A DNA stretch of 6,831 bases from Bacteroidales bacterium (GCA_027083715.1 JALWNR010000153.1:1-6831); one strand, 5' to 3'. Shown: positions 1 to 6,573, counted from the stretch's first letter. The notes: generated from the sequence alone by a model not told the origin. Numbers and translations: made by a program.

Positions 1-2
1 TA

Positions 3-1301
3 GTCGAAAGTGAGGCTTTTAAACAAGCTGACAGCCTTTGGGAAAAATATCGGCAGGATAGTTTAACCGTAAAAAATTTAAGAACTTATCATGTACTGGA
101 CAGTATCGGCGAAGCAGAACATCTTGATTTAAAACTGCAAACCATTAAAATTCTAGGGAAAGGCTATATTCCGATTAAATTCATCAATCTGGATTTGAAT
201 AAATTGATGGATTTCAATATTTTTGAAGGTTTTCGTTTAGGAATCGGTGCACATACAAATAATAAATTGATAAAAAACGTAAGTTTGGGCGGATATTTTG
301 CCTACGGATTTAAGGATGATGCATGGAAATACGGCGGAAACTTAAAGTTTAATATCTATCCCAAAAGAGATGTATCTTTAGATTTACGCTATCAAAAAGA
401 TATTGAAGAAAGTGCCGGTTATGAATTTATGGAAAAAGCCGGATTTAGTTCTACAGAAAGTTACCGCTGGTATTTTATCAAGGATATGACCTACAATGAG
501 CAGTATGCAGCGGATTTTCAATTTCGCCCGTTTCGTAGATTTAAAATGCTTTTAAATGTAAACCGGAGCTATAAAATAAATACTTCGGCTTGGTATTTTC
601 AAAATGGACTGGACACCTATCTGCCCGAAGCAGAGTATCATTTTTTTGAAACCAATATAAAAATTGCATACACACCCAATGAAAAACTATCGTATATTGA
701 TGGTGAATTACTAAACTCATACGGAAGTGCTCCGGCTTTTTATGCAAATATCAGCAAGGGTTACAAAAACCAATGGGGCGATTTTGACTATTGGAAAGTG
801 GAAGCCAAAGTACTGTTATCGGCACTGACAAAAAATTTTGGAAGAACTGATTTAGTGCTTACTGCAGGACAGGTATTTGGTGATTTGCCTTATTTTGAAC
901 TCTATAACGGACACGGCAGTTATTACGATTTTACCATTGAAACCGCCAACAGTTTTGCCACCATGCGCATGAACGAGTTTTTATCCGATCGTTTTGCCTC
1001 CTTATACTTTCGCCATGATTTTGGAAGTTTATTATTTAAAAGTAAAAAATTTAAGCCTGAAATTGTTTTAGCAACAAATATTGGTTTTGGCAGCCTGTCT
1101 AAACCCGAATTACAACGTGGTATAGAATTTAAAACCATGGAAAAAGGCTATTATGAATCGGGCTTAATTATCAATAATGTTTTAAAATCGACAAATATTA
1201 TGGGAATGGGCTTCGGTGTATTTTATCGTTACGGACCTTATGCCTTGCCCGAAACCAAAGATAATTTTGCCTATAAATTGACTTTTACTTTTGATTTGTA
1301 A
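3..1301 (+). CDS. DUF5686 family outer-membrane protein, C-terminal part (5' end outside window)
   Basis: The reading frame is open from the left edge (first full codon at 3), so the ATG at 195 is internal and not the start. The 432 visible residues match the C-terminal half of Bacteroidota DUF5686 proteins, which usually carry a signal peptide and a carboxypeptidase-regulatory-like domain further upstream; that part would lie outside the window. Seen here are the family-like stretches YRQDSLTVKNLRTY, LDSIGEAEHLDL, FEGFRLGIGAHTNNK and GGYFAYGFKDDAWKYGG, followed by alternating aromatic/polar strands typical of an outer-membrane beta-barrel. The protein ends in KLTFTFDL, with aromatic residues alternating as in a last barrel strand. 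Its function is unknown; an outer-membrane location is inferred from family and strand pattern. No convincing terminator follows it in the 140-nt gap before the next gene. Family assignment is from recognised motifs, not a search. Confidence 0.85.
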   Translation, partial: VESEAFKQADSLWEKYRQDSLTVKNLRTYHVLDSIGEAEHLDLKLQTIKILGKGYIPIKFINLDLNKLMDFNIFEGFRLGIGAHTNNKLIKNVSLGGYFAYGFKDDAWKYGGNLKFNIYPKRDVSLDLRYQKDIEESAGYEFMEKAGFSSTESYRWYFIKDMTYNEQYAADFQFRPFRRFKMLLNVNRSYKINTSAWYFQNGLDTYLPEAEYHFFETNIKIAYTPNEKLSYIDGELLNSYGSAPAFYANISKGYKNQWGDFDYWKVEAKVLLSALTKNFGRTDLVLTAGQVFGDLPYFELYNGHGSYYDFTIETANSFATMRMNEFLSDRFASLYFRHDFGSLLFKSKKFKPEIVLATNIGFGSLSKPELQRGIEFKTMEKGYYESGLIINNVLKSTNIMGMGFGVFYRYGPYALPETKDNFAYKLTFTFDL

Positions 1302-1391
1302 AATAGCACAGCATTGAAGTCCTGTTTTTTTTATCAAAAACATATTAAAATCCATAAAAAAAGAGTTTTAATTATAGAAATGTGTCGTAAA

Positions 1392-1422
1392 TTTGAAGTG
1401 TGGTAAACAATACTTATCTTTA
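1392..1422 (+). promoter_or_regulatory. Bacteroidota-type promoter for the caspase-like gene
   Basis: TTTG at 1392-1395 and TATCTTTA at 1415-1422 are separated by 19 nt. This fits the Bacteroidota -33/-7 pattern (TTTG, about 19-20 nt, TAnnTTTG) except that the last base is A instead of G. Transcription would start near 1427-1430, leaving a leader of only about 12-15 nt before the ATG at 1442. The rest of the 1302-1441 gap is A/T-rich with T and A homopolymer runs and no recognisable gene. Confidence 0.55.
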
Positions 1423-1441
1423 CGAATAAATTGAACTGAAA

Positions 1442-3355
1442 ATGAGCAAAAATATAATTCTTATTATTTCGCTGATACTTATTGCATTTCATGGAATAGC
1501 GCAAGAGTCAGCCGTATTGGTTGAAGATAATTTTTCGGATAACCGCTACAAGTGGTGGGTCGGAAAAACTCAAAACGGGAGTGGTGAAATATTGCGTGGC
1601 GAATACATTATCAAATACATTGGTGAGAAATCCTGGGCAAGTAATATCCATACAGGTTTAAATCCGCGTTATGATTTTGTGATTGAAAGTCGTATCAGTC
1701 GTATTTCCGGTACAGCAAAAAACGGTTACGGATTAACTTTCGGTAAGGGCAAAAATGGATATTACAATTTTATTATCACACCCGAAGGACGTTTTTATGT
1801 GCGCAGAATTGTACGCGGCAAAAAAGGTGAATACCTTATCCGCTGGAAAAAAACAGGTGCTATCAGCCAATCGAGCATAACCAATAAATTACGTGTGCAA
1901 AAAACCGGTAATGAAATTTTATTCTACATTAACGACCGGTATGTGGGGAAAATTCCTTATCAATCATTTTTTGGCGACCAGGTAGGTTTTATGCTCTATC
2001 AGCGCCAGCAAATTGCCGTAGATTATTTGGTAGTTTACGGAAATGGTACGCAAACCATCCCGAAACAGGAAGAAGAAAAAGTGGTGGTTGCCGTACAGCC
2101 AAAACTCGAAATCAGGCAAATTGCCATAAACGACAAGGAAGATATTGGTAATCTAAGCTCTGCTTATGGGAACGGAAACTCGATTATTGAACCGGGCGAG
2201 TCGGTGGAAGTTACTGCTTTTGTACAGAACTTTGGGCTGGTTACGGCAAAAAATGTGGTAGCAAAAATTGAATTGGCTACCGATGACCGTAATATTTCAT
2301 TCCCTGATGAGTACAAAACCTTTAATTTAGGCGATATTCCGAGTGGTGATTACAAAAAACTTACATTTTTCTTTTTTACAAGCCGTCGCTACGCATCAAA
2401 AGATTTACCTTTTAAGGTGAAGCTGACTGCCGGAACTTATAAGACAGAGCAGGCACTGGGTTTAAAAATGAATGAACGCACAAAAAATATTGTGGATGTA
2501 AACATTTCAAAATTAAACCTGAAAGAAACTGCCGATATGAAAGAAATTCAGGAGATTGTTGTTTTATCGGATGTGGATAAAGACATCCCGAAAACCAATT
2601 TTAACGGTGAAAATACTTTGGCAGTAATCATCGGTATTGAAAATTACAAATACGCACCTCTGGTAGATAACGCCAAGCGCGATGCACAGGTGTTTTACAA
2701 ATATGCGGTAAATGTTTTTGGCATTCCCGAAGATAATATTTATTTCCTGACCAACAGAGAGGCTACTTTGGGGGAGTTTAACAAAATCTTCTCAAAAGAC
2801 GGATGGTTAGCACGTCGTTCGGAACAAGGTAAAACCAACATTGTTGTTTATTATGCTGGACATGGAGCACCGGATACAAAAACAAAATCAGCTTTTATGA
2901 TTCCGTATGATATTGACCCCAATTATGCAAAAACAGGCTTTAGCCTGAATCGTCTTTACGGTTCACTGGCGGGTTTGCAGGCAAAATCGGTAACGGTATT
3001 TATTGATGCTTGTTTTTCGGGTATCAGCCGTAGCAATAAGGCGCTAATAGCCGGTGCACGCGGGGTGATTATTAAACCGGAAAGCTCTGCTTTTTCGGCA
3101 AAAAACATGGTGGTTTTAGCTGCTGCAAGCAATGATGAATACAGTGTTTCGTATCCTGAAAAGTATCACGGGCTTTTTACTTATTATCTGCTGAAAGAAT
3201 TAAAAAATAAAGCCTATGATTTACCAAACATTTCAGTAAGAAATTTCTTTGAGGATATAAAAACACAGGTGGTAAAACGTGCTGGTTATTTAGACCATAT
3301 ACAAACACCAACATTACAAGGAAATGATAAAGACCGATCGGTAATTATGCAATAG
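1442..3355 (+). CDS. Exported caspase-like (peptidase C14) protein with LamG/DUF1080-like and CARDB-like domains
   Basis: The 637-residue protein starts with a signal peptide (MSKN, then a hydrophobic stretch to about residue 20, ending GIA before Q21). There is no lipobox Cys, so it is probably a soluble periplasmic or secreted protein. Residues about 27-200 look like a concanavalin-type beta-sandwich (EDNFSDNRYKWWVG near the start, YINDRYVGKIPY near the end), as in LamG/DUF1080 proteins, and may bind glycan or ligand. After a PKQEEEK linker, residues about 222-335 resemble an Ig/CARDB-type domain (IIEPGESVEVTAFVQNFG). The caspase-hemoglobinase fold spans about 391-635: LAVIIGIENYKYAPL opens it, the catalytic His is H474 in YYAGHGAPD, and the catalytic Cys is C524 in VFIDACFSG. 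D522, two residues before the Cys, sits where metacaspases have an S1 Asp that favours Arg/Lys substrates; that specificity is inferred. No T9SS sorting domain follows the protease. The substrate is unknown. The start is well placed behind a promoter. Confidence 0.88.
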   Translation: MSKNIILIISLILIAFHGIAQESAVLVEDNFSDNRYKWWVGKTQNGSGEILRGEYIIKYIGEKSWASNIHTGLNPRYDFVIESRISRISGTAKNGYGLTFGKGKNGYYNFIITPEGRFYVRRIVRGKKGEYLIRWKKTGAISQSSITNKLRVQKTGNEILFYINDRYVGKIPYQSFFGDQVGFMLYQRQQIAVDYLVVYGNGTQTIPKQEEEKVVVAVQPKLEIRQIAINDKEDIGNLSSAYGNGNSIIEPGESVEVTAFVQNFGLVTAKNVVAKIELATDDRNISFPDEYKTFNLGDIPSGDYKKLTFFFFTSRRYASKDLPFKVKLTAGTYKTEQALGLKMNERTKNIVDVNISKLNLKETADMKEIQEIVVLSDVDKDIPKTNFNGENTLAVIIGIENYKYAPLVDNAKRDAQVFYKYAVNVFGIPEDNIYFLTNREATLGEFNKIFSKDGWLARRSEQGKTNIVVYYAGHGAPDTKTKSAFMIPYDIDPNYAKTGFSLNRLYGSLAGLQAKSVTVFIDACFSGISRSNKALIAGARGVIIKPESSAFSAKNMVVLAAASNDEYSVSYPEKYHGLFTYYLLKELKNKAYDLPNISVRNFFEDIKTQVVKRAGYLDHIQTPTLQGNDKDRSVIMQ

Positions 3356-3398
3356 TTGTAATCATTTATATAAACCGCTTAAACATTTTGTAAGAGTA

Positions 3399-3413
3399 TC
3401 CCGATTTTCGGGA
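3399..3413. repeat. Short GC-rich hairpin in the caspase/YfiR gap
   Basis: TCCCGA (3399-3404) and TCGGGA (3408-3413) form a perfect 6-bp stem with a TTT loop, 44 nt after the caspase-like stop codon. No T-run follows, so it is not a standard intrinsic terminator, although it might slow polymerase or protect the 3' end of the mRNA. A second CCCGATAG at 3423-3430 resembles another left half of the same motif. This GC-rich patch stands out in an otherwise very A/T-rich gap and may be a copy of a dispersed palindromic element. Confidence 0.45.
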
Positions 3414-3499
3414 CAAGTTATGCCCGATAGACTTAGTTTTGCGGGTTAATCACATATTTTTGTCATTATTAAAAATAAAGCACAGTTTTTGTAATCTGA

Positions 3500-3531
3500 A
3501 TATTGATGAACATAAAGTTAAACATCAATAT
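3500..3531. promoter_or_regulatory. Perfect 9-bp inverted repeat overlapping the YfiR promoter (possible operator)
   Basis: ATATTGATG (3500-3508) and CATCAATAT (3523-3531) are exact reverse complements separated by 14 nt. The right arm runs into the -7 box at 3529-3536. The arm centres are 23 bp apart, about two helical turns, so a dimeric regulator could bind both arms on one DNA face and block polymerase. It could instead form a weak stem-loop, but most of it would lie upstream of the predicted transcription start. The operator role is inferred from geometry only. Confidence 0.45.
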
Positions 3532-3536
3532 CTTTG
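3503..3536 (+). promoter_or_regulatory. Probable promoter for the YfiR-like gene
   Basis: TATCTTTG at 3529-3536 matches the Bacteroidota -7 consensus TAnnTTTG exactly. The best -33 candidate is TTG at 3503-3505, 23 nt upstream, which is longer than the usual 19-20 nt; a weak or activator-dependent promoter is possible. The predicted leader is about 55-60 nt. A second exact TAnnTTTG match (TATTTTTG, 3455-3462) lies further upstream but has no -33 element at a good distance. Either promoter would let this gene be transcribed independently of the caspase-like gene. Confidence 0.5.
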
Positions 3537-3598
3537 CATATTCATCATTTTATAAATAATTTTGTACAAGTTCTTGGTGAATTTTAAATCAGAATGGA

Positions 3599-4102
3599 AT
3601 GAAAAAAATATTTTTTTTAATACTTCTCGGAGTAATTGTTGTTTTTAAGGGATATAAAGCACAAGCACAGGATGCTAAATTTCAGGCACTTATAATTTAC
3701 AACTTTACAAAACTACTGGATTGGCCCGATAAATCAGGCGATTTTGTGATTGAAGTTGTAGGCAATGCAGAGCTGGCAAAAGAACTGGCAGATTTTACAC
3801 AAACCCGAAAAGTTGCCGGAGTACAAAATATTGTGGTTAACAAGGTACTTCCCAGTGATGTATCAAATGCACAAATTGTTATTGTAGGATTAACCGAATC
3901 GGACAAATTAGAAAATATCATCGCAAAAGCAGGTAGCCGTAATGTGCTTATAGTAACAGAAAAAAAAGGATTAACAAAAAAAGGAGCCGGAATTTCGCTT
4001 ATGAAAGAGAAGGGAACATGGCAATTTCAGTTTGATGAAAATAATATAAAAAAATATGGTTTAAAAATCAGTGCTGACTTTCGTGAATTAGGAGTACAGT
4101 AG
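3599..4102 (+). CDS. YfiR/DUF4154-family exported protein
   Basis: This 167-residue protein has an N-terminal signal peptide (KK, a hydrophobic stretch, then KAQA before Q24), so it is probably periplasmic. The mature part follows the YfiR/DUF4154 layout: an early YNFTKLLDWP motif (residues about 34-43), a central strand IVIVGLTES, the segment VLIVTEKKGLTKKGAGISL, and a C-terminal FQFDENNIKKYGLKISADFREL. In Pseudomonas, YfiR is the periplasmic repressor of the diguanylate cyclase YfiN; many Bacteroidota homologues have no proven role. No cyclase, histidine kinase or other membrane partner is visible next to it. The protein contains no cysteine, so the disulfide-based redox control described for Pseudomonas YfiR cannot apply. 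It lies 243 nt after the caspase-like gene and is closed off by a strong terminator. The start at 3599 is the only one that keeps the whole signal peptide. Confidence 0.8.
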   Translation: MKKIFFLILLGVIVVFKGYKAQAQDAKFQALIIYNFTKLLDWPDKSGDFVIEVVGNAELAKELADFTQTRKVAGVQNIVVNKVLPSDVSNAQIVIVGLTESDKLENIIAKAGSRNVLIVTEKKGLTKKGAGISLMKEKGTWQFQFDENNIKKYGLKISADFRELGVQ

Positions 4103-4123
4103 CCAGAAAAAATATTTTTCAGA

Positions 4124-4170
4124 AAAAAACGCTAAACTACTATGTGCTTACATAAAGTTTAGCGTTTTTT
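4124..4170. terminator. Strong intrinsic terminator after the YfiR-like gene
   Basis: AAAAAACGCTAAACT (4124-4138) pairs perfectly over 15 bp with AGTTTAGCGTTTTTT (4156-4170). Inside the loop, TATGT (4141-4145) can pair with ACATA (4150-4154) around GCTT, lengthening the hairpin. The A-run before and T-run after the GCGC-containing core would let it work in both directions. It starts 21 nt after the YfiR-like stop codon and separates that gene from the transketolase unit. Confidence 0.9.
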
Positions 4171-4193
4171 ATACAAGATAAACCCTCTTTGCA

Positions 4194-4225
4194 TTTGATT
4201 TTTGATTTTAAATAATTTACTTTTG
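4194..4225 (+). promoter_or_regulatory. Bacteroidota-type promoter for the transketolase subunit gene
   Basis: TTTG at 4194-4197 and TACTTTTG at 4218-4225 are 20 nt apart, an exact match to both elements at the usual distance. Transcription would start near 4230-4233, giving a leader of about 28 nt, A/T-rich with an A-run just before the GTG start. Its position directly after a terminator supports independent transcription of the downstream gene. Confidence 0.7.
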
Positions 4226-4259
4226 CACATCATTTATTTTATAATTCATATAAAAAAAC

Positions 4260-5216
4260 GTGAAAAAATATACTTATACCGAAAAAAAAGATACCCGTTC
4301 GGGTTTTGGAGCGGGTTTACTGGAAGCTGCCAAGGAAAATGAAAATGTAGTGGCTTTGTGTGCCGATTTAACAGGCTCTTTAAAAATGAATGCTTTTGCA
4401 GATGAATTTCCCGAACGTTTTTTTAATACCGGAATTGCCGAGGCGAACATGCAGGATGTTGCGGCAGGAATGACAATTGGCGGAAAAATTCCGTTTACAG
4501 GTACCTTTGCCGTTTTTGCTGCCGGACGTGCTTATGACCAAATCCGCCAGTCCATTGCCTATTCAAACAAAAATGTAAAAATAGCCGCTTCGCATGCAGG
4601 AATCACTTTGGGCGAAGACGGTGCTTCACATCAAATCATGGAAGACATTGGTTTGATGAAAATGCTCCCGAATATGACTGTAATCAATCCATGCGATTAC
4701 AATCAAACAAAGGCGGCAACTCTGGCAGTAGCAAAATATGAAGGACCTGTTTACCTGCGTTTTGGTCGCCCTAAAGTACCTAATTTCACCCCCGAAAATC
4801 AGGAATTTAAGATAGGTGAGGCTATTTTACTGAACGAAGGAAGCGATGTAAGTATTTTTGCCACAGGACATTTGGTTTGGAAAGCCTTAGAAGCCTGTGA
4901 AATTCTTGAAGAAAAAGGAATTTCGGCAGAAATTATCAATATACACACCATCAAGCCGTTGGATGAAGAAACAATTATTAAATCCGTACAGAAAACAGGT
5001 GCAGCAGTAAGTGCCGAGGAGCATTTTCGCAATGGCGGATTAGGTGACAGTATTGCACAAACTATAATCAGAAATCATCCTGTTCCGATGGAAATGGTTG
5101 CTGTGGACGATGAATTTGGCGAAAGCGGAAAACCTGATGAATTGTTAAGCAAATATCATTTGGATACGCCGGATATTGTAGAAGCGGCATTGAAAGCAAT
5201 TGAAAGAAAGAAATAA
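4260..5216 (+). CDS. Transketolase, C-terminal subunit (split transketolase)
   Basis: The 318-residue protein matches the Pyr plus C-terminal domains of transketolase (EC 2.2.1.1), the thiamine-diphosphate enzyme that moves two-carbon ketol units in the non-oxidative pentose phosphate pathway. In split transketolases this subunit pairs with a separate N-terminal subunit of about 280 residues that holds the diphosphate-binding site. Seen here: an N-terminal DTRSGFGAGLLE, then ALCADLTGSLKM, NTGIAEANMQDVAAGM with E61 as the likely catalytic Glu touching the cofactor's aminopyrimidine ring, SHAGITLGEDGASHQ (about 117-131), PVYLRFGRP closing the Pyr domain, and a C-domain from about residue 190 with EEHFRNGGLGDSIA. 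The start is GTG at 4260; the next in-frame ATG (4386, residue 43) would remove conserved residues, so GTG is right. The N-terminal subunit is not beside it. DXS or a pyruvate-dehydrogenase beta subunit are less likely given the motifs. Confidence 0.93.
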   Translation: MKKYTYTEKKDTRSGFGAGLLEAAKENENVVALCADLTGSLKMNAFADEFPERFFNTGIAEANMQDVAAGMTIGGKIPFTGTFAVFAAGRAYDQIRQSIAYSNKNVKIAASHAGITLGEDGASHQIMEDIGLMKMLPNMTVINPCDYNQTKAATLAVAKYEGPVYLRFGRPKVPNFTPENQEFKIGEAILLNEGSDVSIFATGHLVWKALEACEILEEKGISAEIINIHTIKPLDEETIIKSVQKTGAAVSAEEHFRNGGLGDSIAQTIIRNHPVPMEMVAVDDEFGESGKPDELLSKYHLDTPDIVEAALKAIERKK

Positions 5217-5236
5217 TTGTTAAATATTTAAAAATC

Positions 5237-5268
5237 AAAAAAAGCGACTTATCTAGGTCGCTTTTTTA
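5237..5268. terminator. Bidirectional terminator between convergent genes
   Basis: An A-run (5237-5243) plus GCGAC (5244-5248) pairs with GTCGC (5257-5261) plus a T-run (5262-5267), with an eight-base loop that can close further by a T-G and a T-A pair. Because A and T runs flank both sides of the GC core, it can end transcription of the transketolase gene (stop at 5216) and of the minus-strand adaptor gene, whose stop codon begins one base beyond it at 5269-5271. Confidence 0.88.
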
Positions 5269-6522
5269 TTACTCAAAAACCAGCACATCTTTATCGCCAA
5301 AAGTTTCATAAGATGAGATAATTACCTCATCACCGGGCTTTAATCCCTCCAAAATTTCATAATAATAAATATTCTGCCTGCCTATTTCTACGGCTTTTTT
5401 ACTTGCTGATTTTTTATCACTACTCAAAACATACACCCAATTACCGCCCGACGATTGAAAAAATGCACCGCGTTTCAGCATCAGGGCTTTTTGAGCTTCG
5501 CTCAATATCAGGCGCAATTGCAAACTTTGTCCTTTTTTAATATGCGGAGGTTCAATACTATCAAAACGCATTTCAACCAAAAAAGAGCCTTTTACCACAT
5601 CGGTATAAATTTTTGAAACCGTAAGTGAGTATTTTTTACCATTTTCAGCTGTATATTCTGCTTTTTGACCTTTTTTTATGCGTGCAATATAGCGTTCATC
5701 AATATTTGCCTGTAGTTTGTATCCATTGGCACCATTAATTTGCCCGATGTGCTCACCCGATTGAATGGTTTGCCCCAATTCTGCTTTAAAAGAGGATAGT
5801 TCGCCGGTTGCGGGTGCCTTAACAATCAAATTATCAATGCTTTTATGTAAGAGTTCAATATTTCCGTACATCCGTTTGATTGAATTTAAAATCTGCTTGT
5901 TCCTGTTTTTGTACGAAAGCGAATCTATTTGTGCCAATTTTAAGGAAATTTGCAACTGTTTAATATTATAATCGTAATCACGCCTGGCATCTTCATATTC
6001 TTTTAAAGGAATTACTTGTTTGTCAAATAATACTTGTTTCCGAAGGAAATCAGTTTTTAATTTATCCAGTTTATATTGTAAATCCACAATTTCTTTTTGT
6101 CGTGTATATTTATCTCTGTCTAACAACAACTTAGTGTTTTGTAAATTATTAATGGCATCAAAAATACGAGTTTCCTGTTCCATAAACCGTAGTTCCATTT
6201 CGGTATTTTGCAATTTCAGTAAAGCTGTGCCTTTTTGTACGGTATCACCATCTTCTACATAAATCTTTTCAATAATTCCACCCAATATGGCATCGATAAA
6301 AATCATGGTCTTCGGTGCCACTTTAGCATCTACCGGAATGTATTCCATAAACTGTCCTTCGGTAACTTCCGAAATCAGCAAATGTTCTTTATTTACCGAT
6401 AAAATAGAACTGTTATCTTTGATAAAAATCAGATATATTAGCAAAATTGCTAGAAACCCAATACCGGAAATCGTTGCAATTTTCTTTTTTGTCCATTTCT
6501 TTTGTTCGATGATTGTATCCAT
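5269..6522 (-). CDS. HlyD/MacA-like periplasmic adaptor subunit of an ABC export system
   Basis: This 417-residue membrane-fusion protein would link an inner-membrane ABC transporter to an outer-membrane channel. A short basic cytoplasmic start (KKWTKKK) precedes one membrane anchor at about residues 16-34. The first half of the lipoyl/barrel-sandwich domain is at about 81-108 (GGIIEKIYVEDGDTVQKG). A long helical hairpin rich in Leu, Lys, Gln and Asp spans about 108-232, followed by the second lipoyl half (IVKAPATGEL, 233-242). A beta-barrel domain and a membrane-proximal domain (GLKPGDEVIIS near the end) complete the usual fold and length. It lies 51 nt downstream of an FtsX/MacB-type permease gene on the same strand, which supports a MacAB-like rather than RND role. 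The substrate cannot be read from sequence. No outer-membrane factor gene follows, as the next gene converges on it. The ATG at 6520-6522 is followed by the complete anchor. Confidence 0.9.
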   Translation of the reverse strand: MDTIIEQKKWTKKKIATISGIGFLAILLIYLIFIKDNSSILSVNKEHLLISEVTEGQFMEYIPVDAKVAPKTMIFIDAILGGIIEKIYVEDGDTVQKGTALLKLQNTEMELRFMEQETRIFDAINNLQNTKLLLDRDKYTRQKEIVDLQYKLDKLKTDFLRKQVLFDKQVIPLKEYEDARRDYDYNIKQLQISLKLAQIDSLSYKNRNKQILNSIKRMYGNIELLHKSIDNLIVKAPATGELSSFKAELGQTIQSGEHIGQINGANGYKLQANIDERYIARIKKGQKAEYTAENGKKYSLTVSKIYTDVVKGSFLVEMRFDSIEPPHIKKGQSLQLRLILSEAQKALMLKRGAFFQSSGGNWVYVLSSDKKSASKKAVEIGRQNIYYYEILEGLKPGDEVIISSYETFGDKDVLVFE

Positions 6523-6533
6523 GTTATTCGTTT

Positions 6534-6568
6534 TCAGTTCTCAGTTTGCAGTCTCCAGTCTTCAGACC
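6534..6568. repeat. Degenerate 7-bp tandem repeat (five units) in the permease/adaptor gap
   Basis: Five consecutive heptamers read TCAGTTC, TCAGTTT, GCAGTCT, CCAGTCT and TCAGACC on the plus strand, sharing a core of nCAGTyt. They fill most of the 51-nt gap between the permease stop codon (6574-6576) and the adaptor start codon (6520-6522), so they would be transcribed as part of the intercistronic mRNA. This resembles short heptameric intergenic repeats seen in other bacteria; no function is known here. Confidence 0.6.
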
Positions 6569-6573
6569 CCGTT

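Noticed and set aside
541..747. Minus-strand open frame of 68 codons inside the DUF5686 gene
   Set aside because: It is the antisense shadow of a clearly conserved beta-barrel coding region, has no promoter or recognisable protein features, and overlaps completely.
1326..1362. T-run and A-run (TTTTTTTAT and ATAAAAAAA) that could pair after the DUF5686 gene
   Set aside because: The stem would be made only of A-T pairs with a long spacer and no GC core, so it is not a credible terminator.
3455..3462. TATTTTTG as a further -7 box before the YfiR-like gene
   Set aside because: It matches TAnnTTTG but the nearest upstream TTTTG (3437-3441) is only 13 nt away, too close for the usual spacing.
3594..3602. 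Two-codon mini-ORF (ATG GAA TGA) overlapping the YfiR-like start codon
   Set aside because: Such ATG-NNN-stop triplets are frequent by chance in this composition, and no ribosome-binding signal supports it.
5220..5231. 12-bp perfect palindrome TTAAATATTTAA after the transketolase gene
   Set aside because: It consists only of A and T, lies downstream of a gene rather than at a promoter, and is expected by chance in such A/T-rich DNA.
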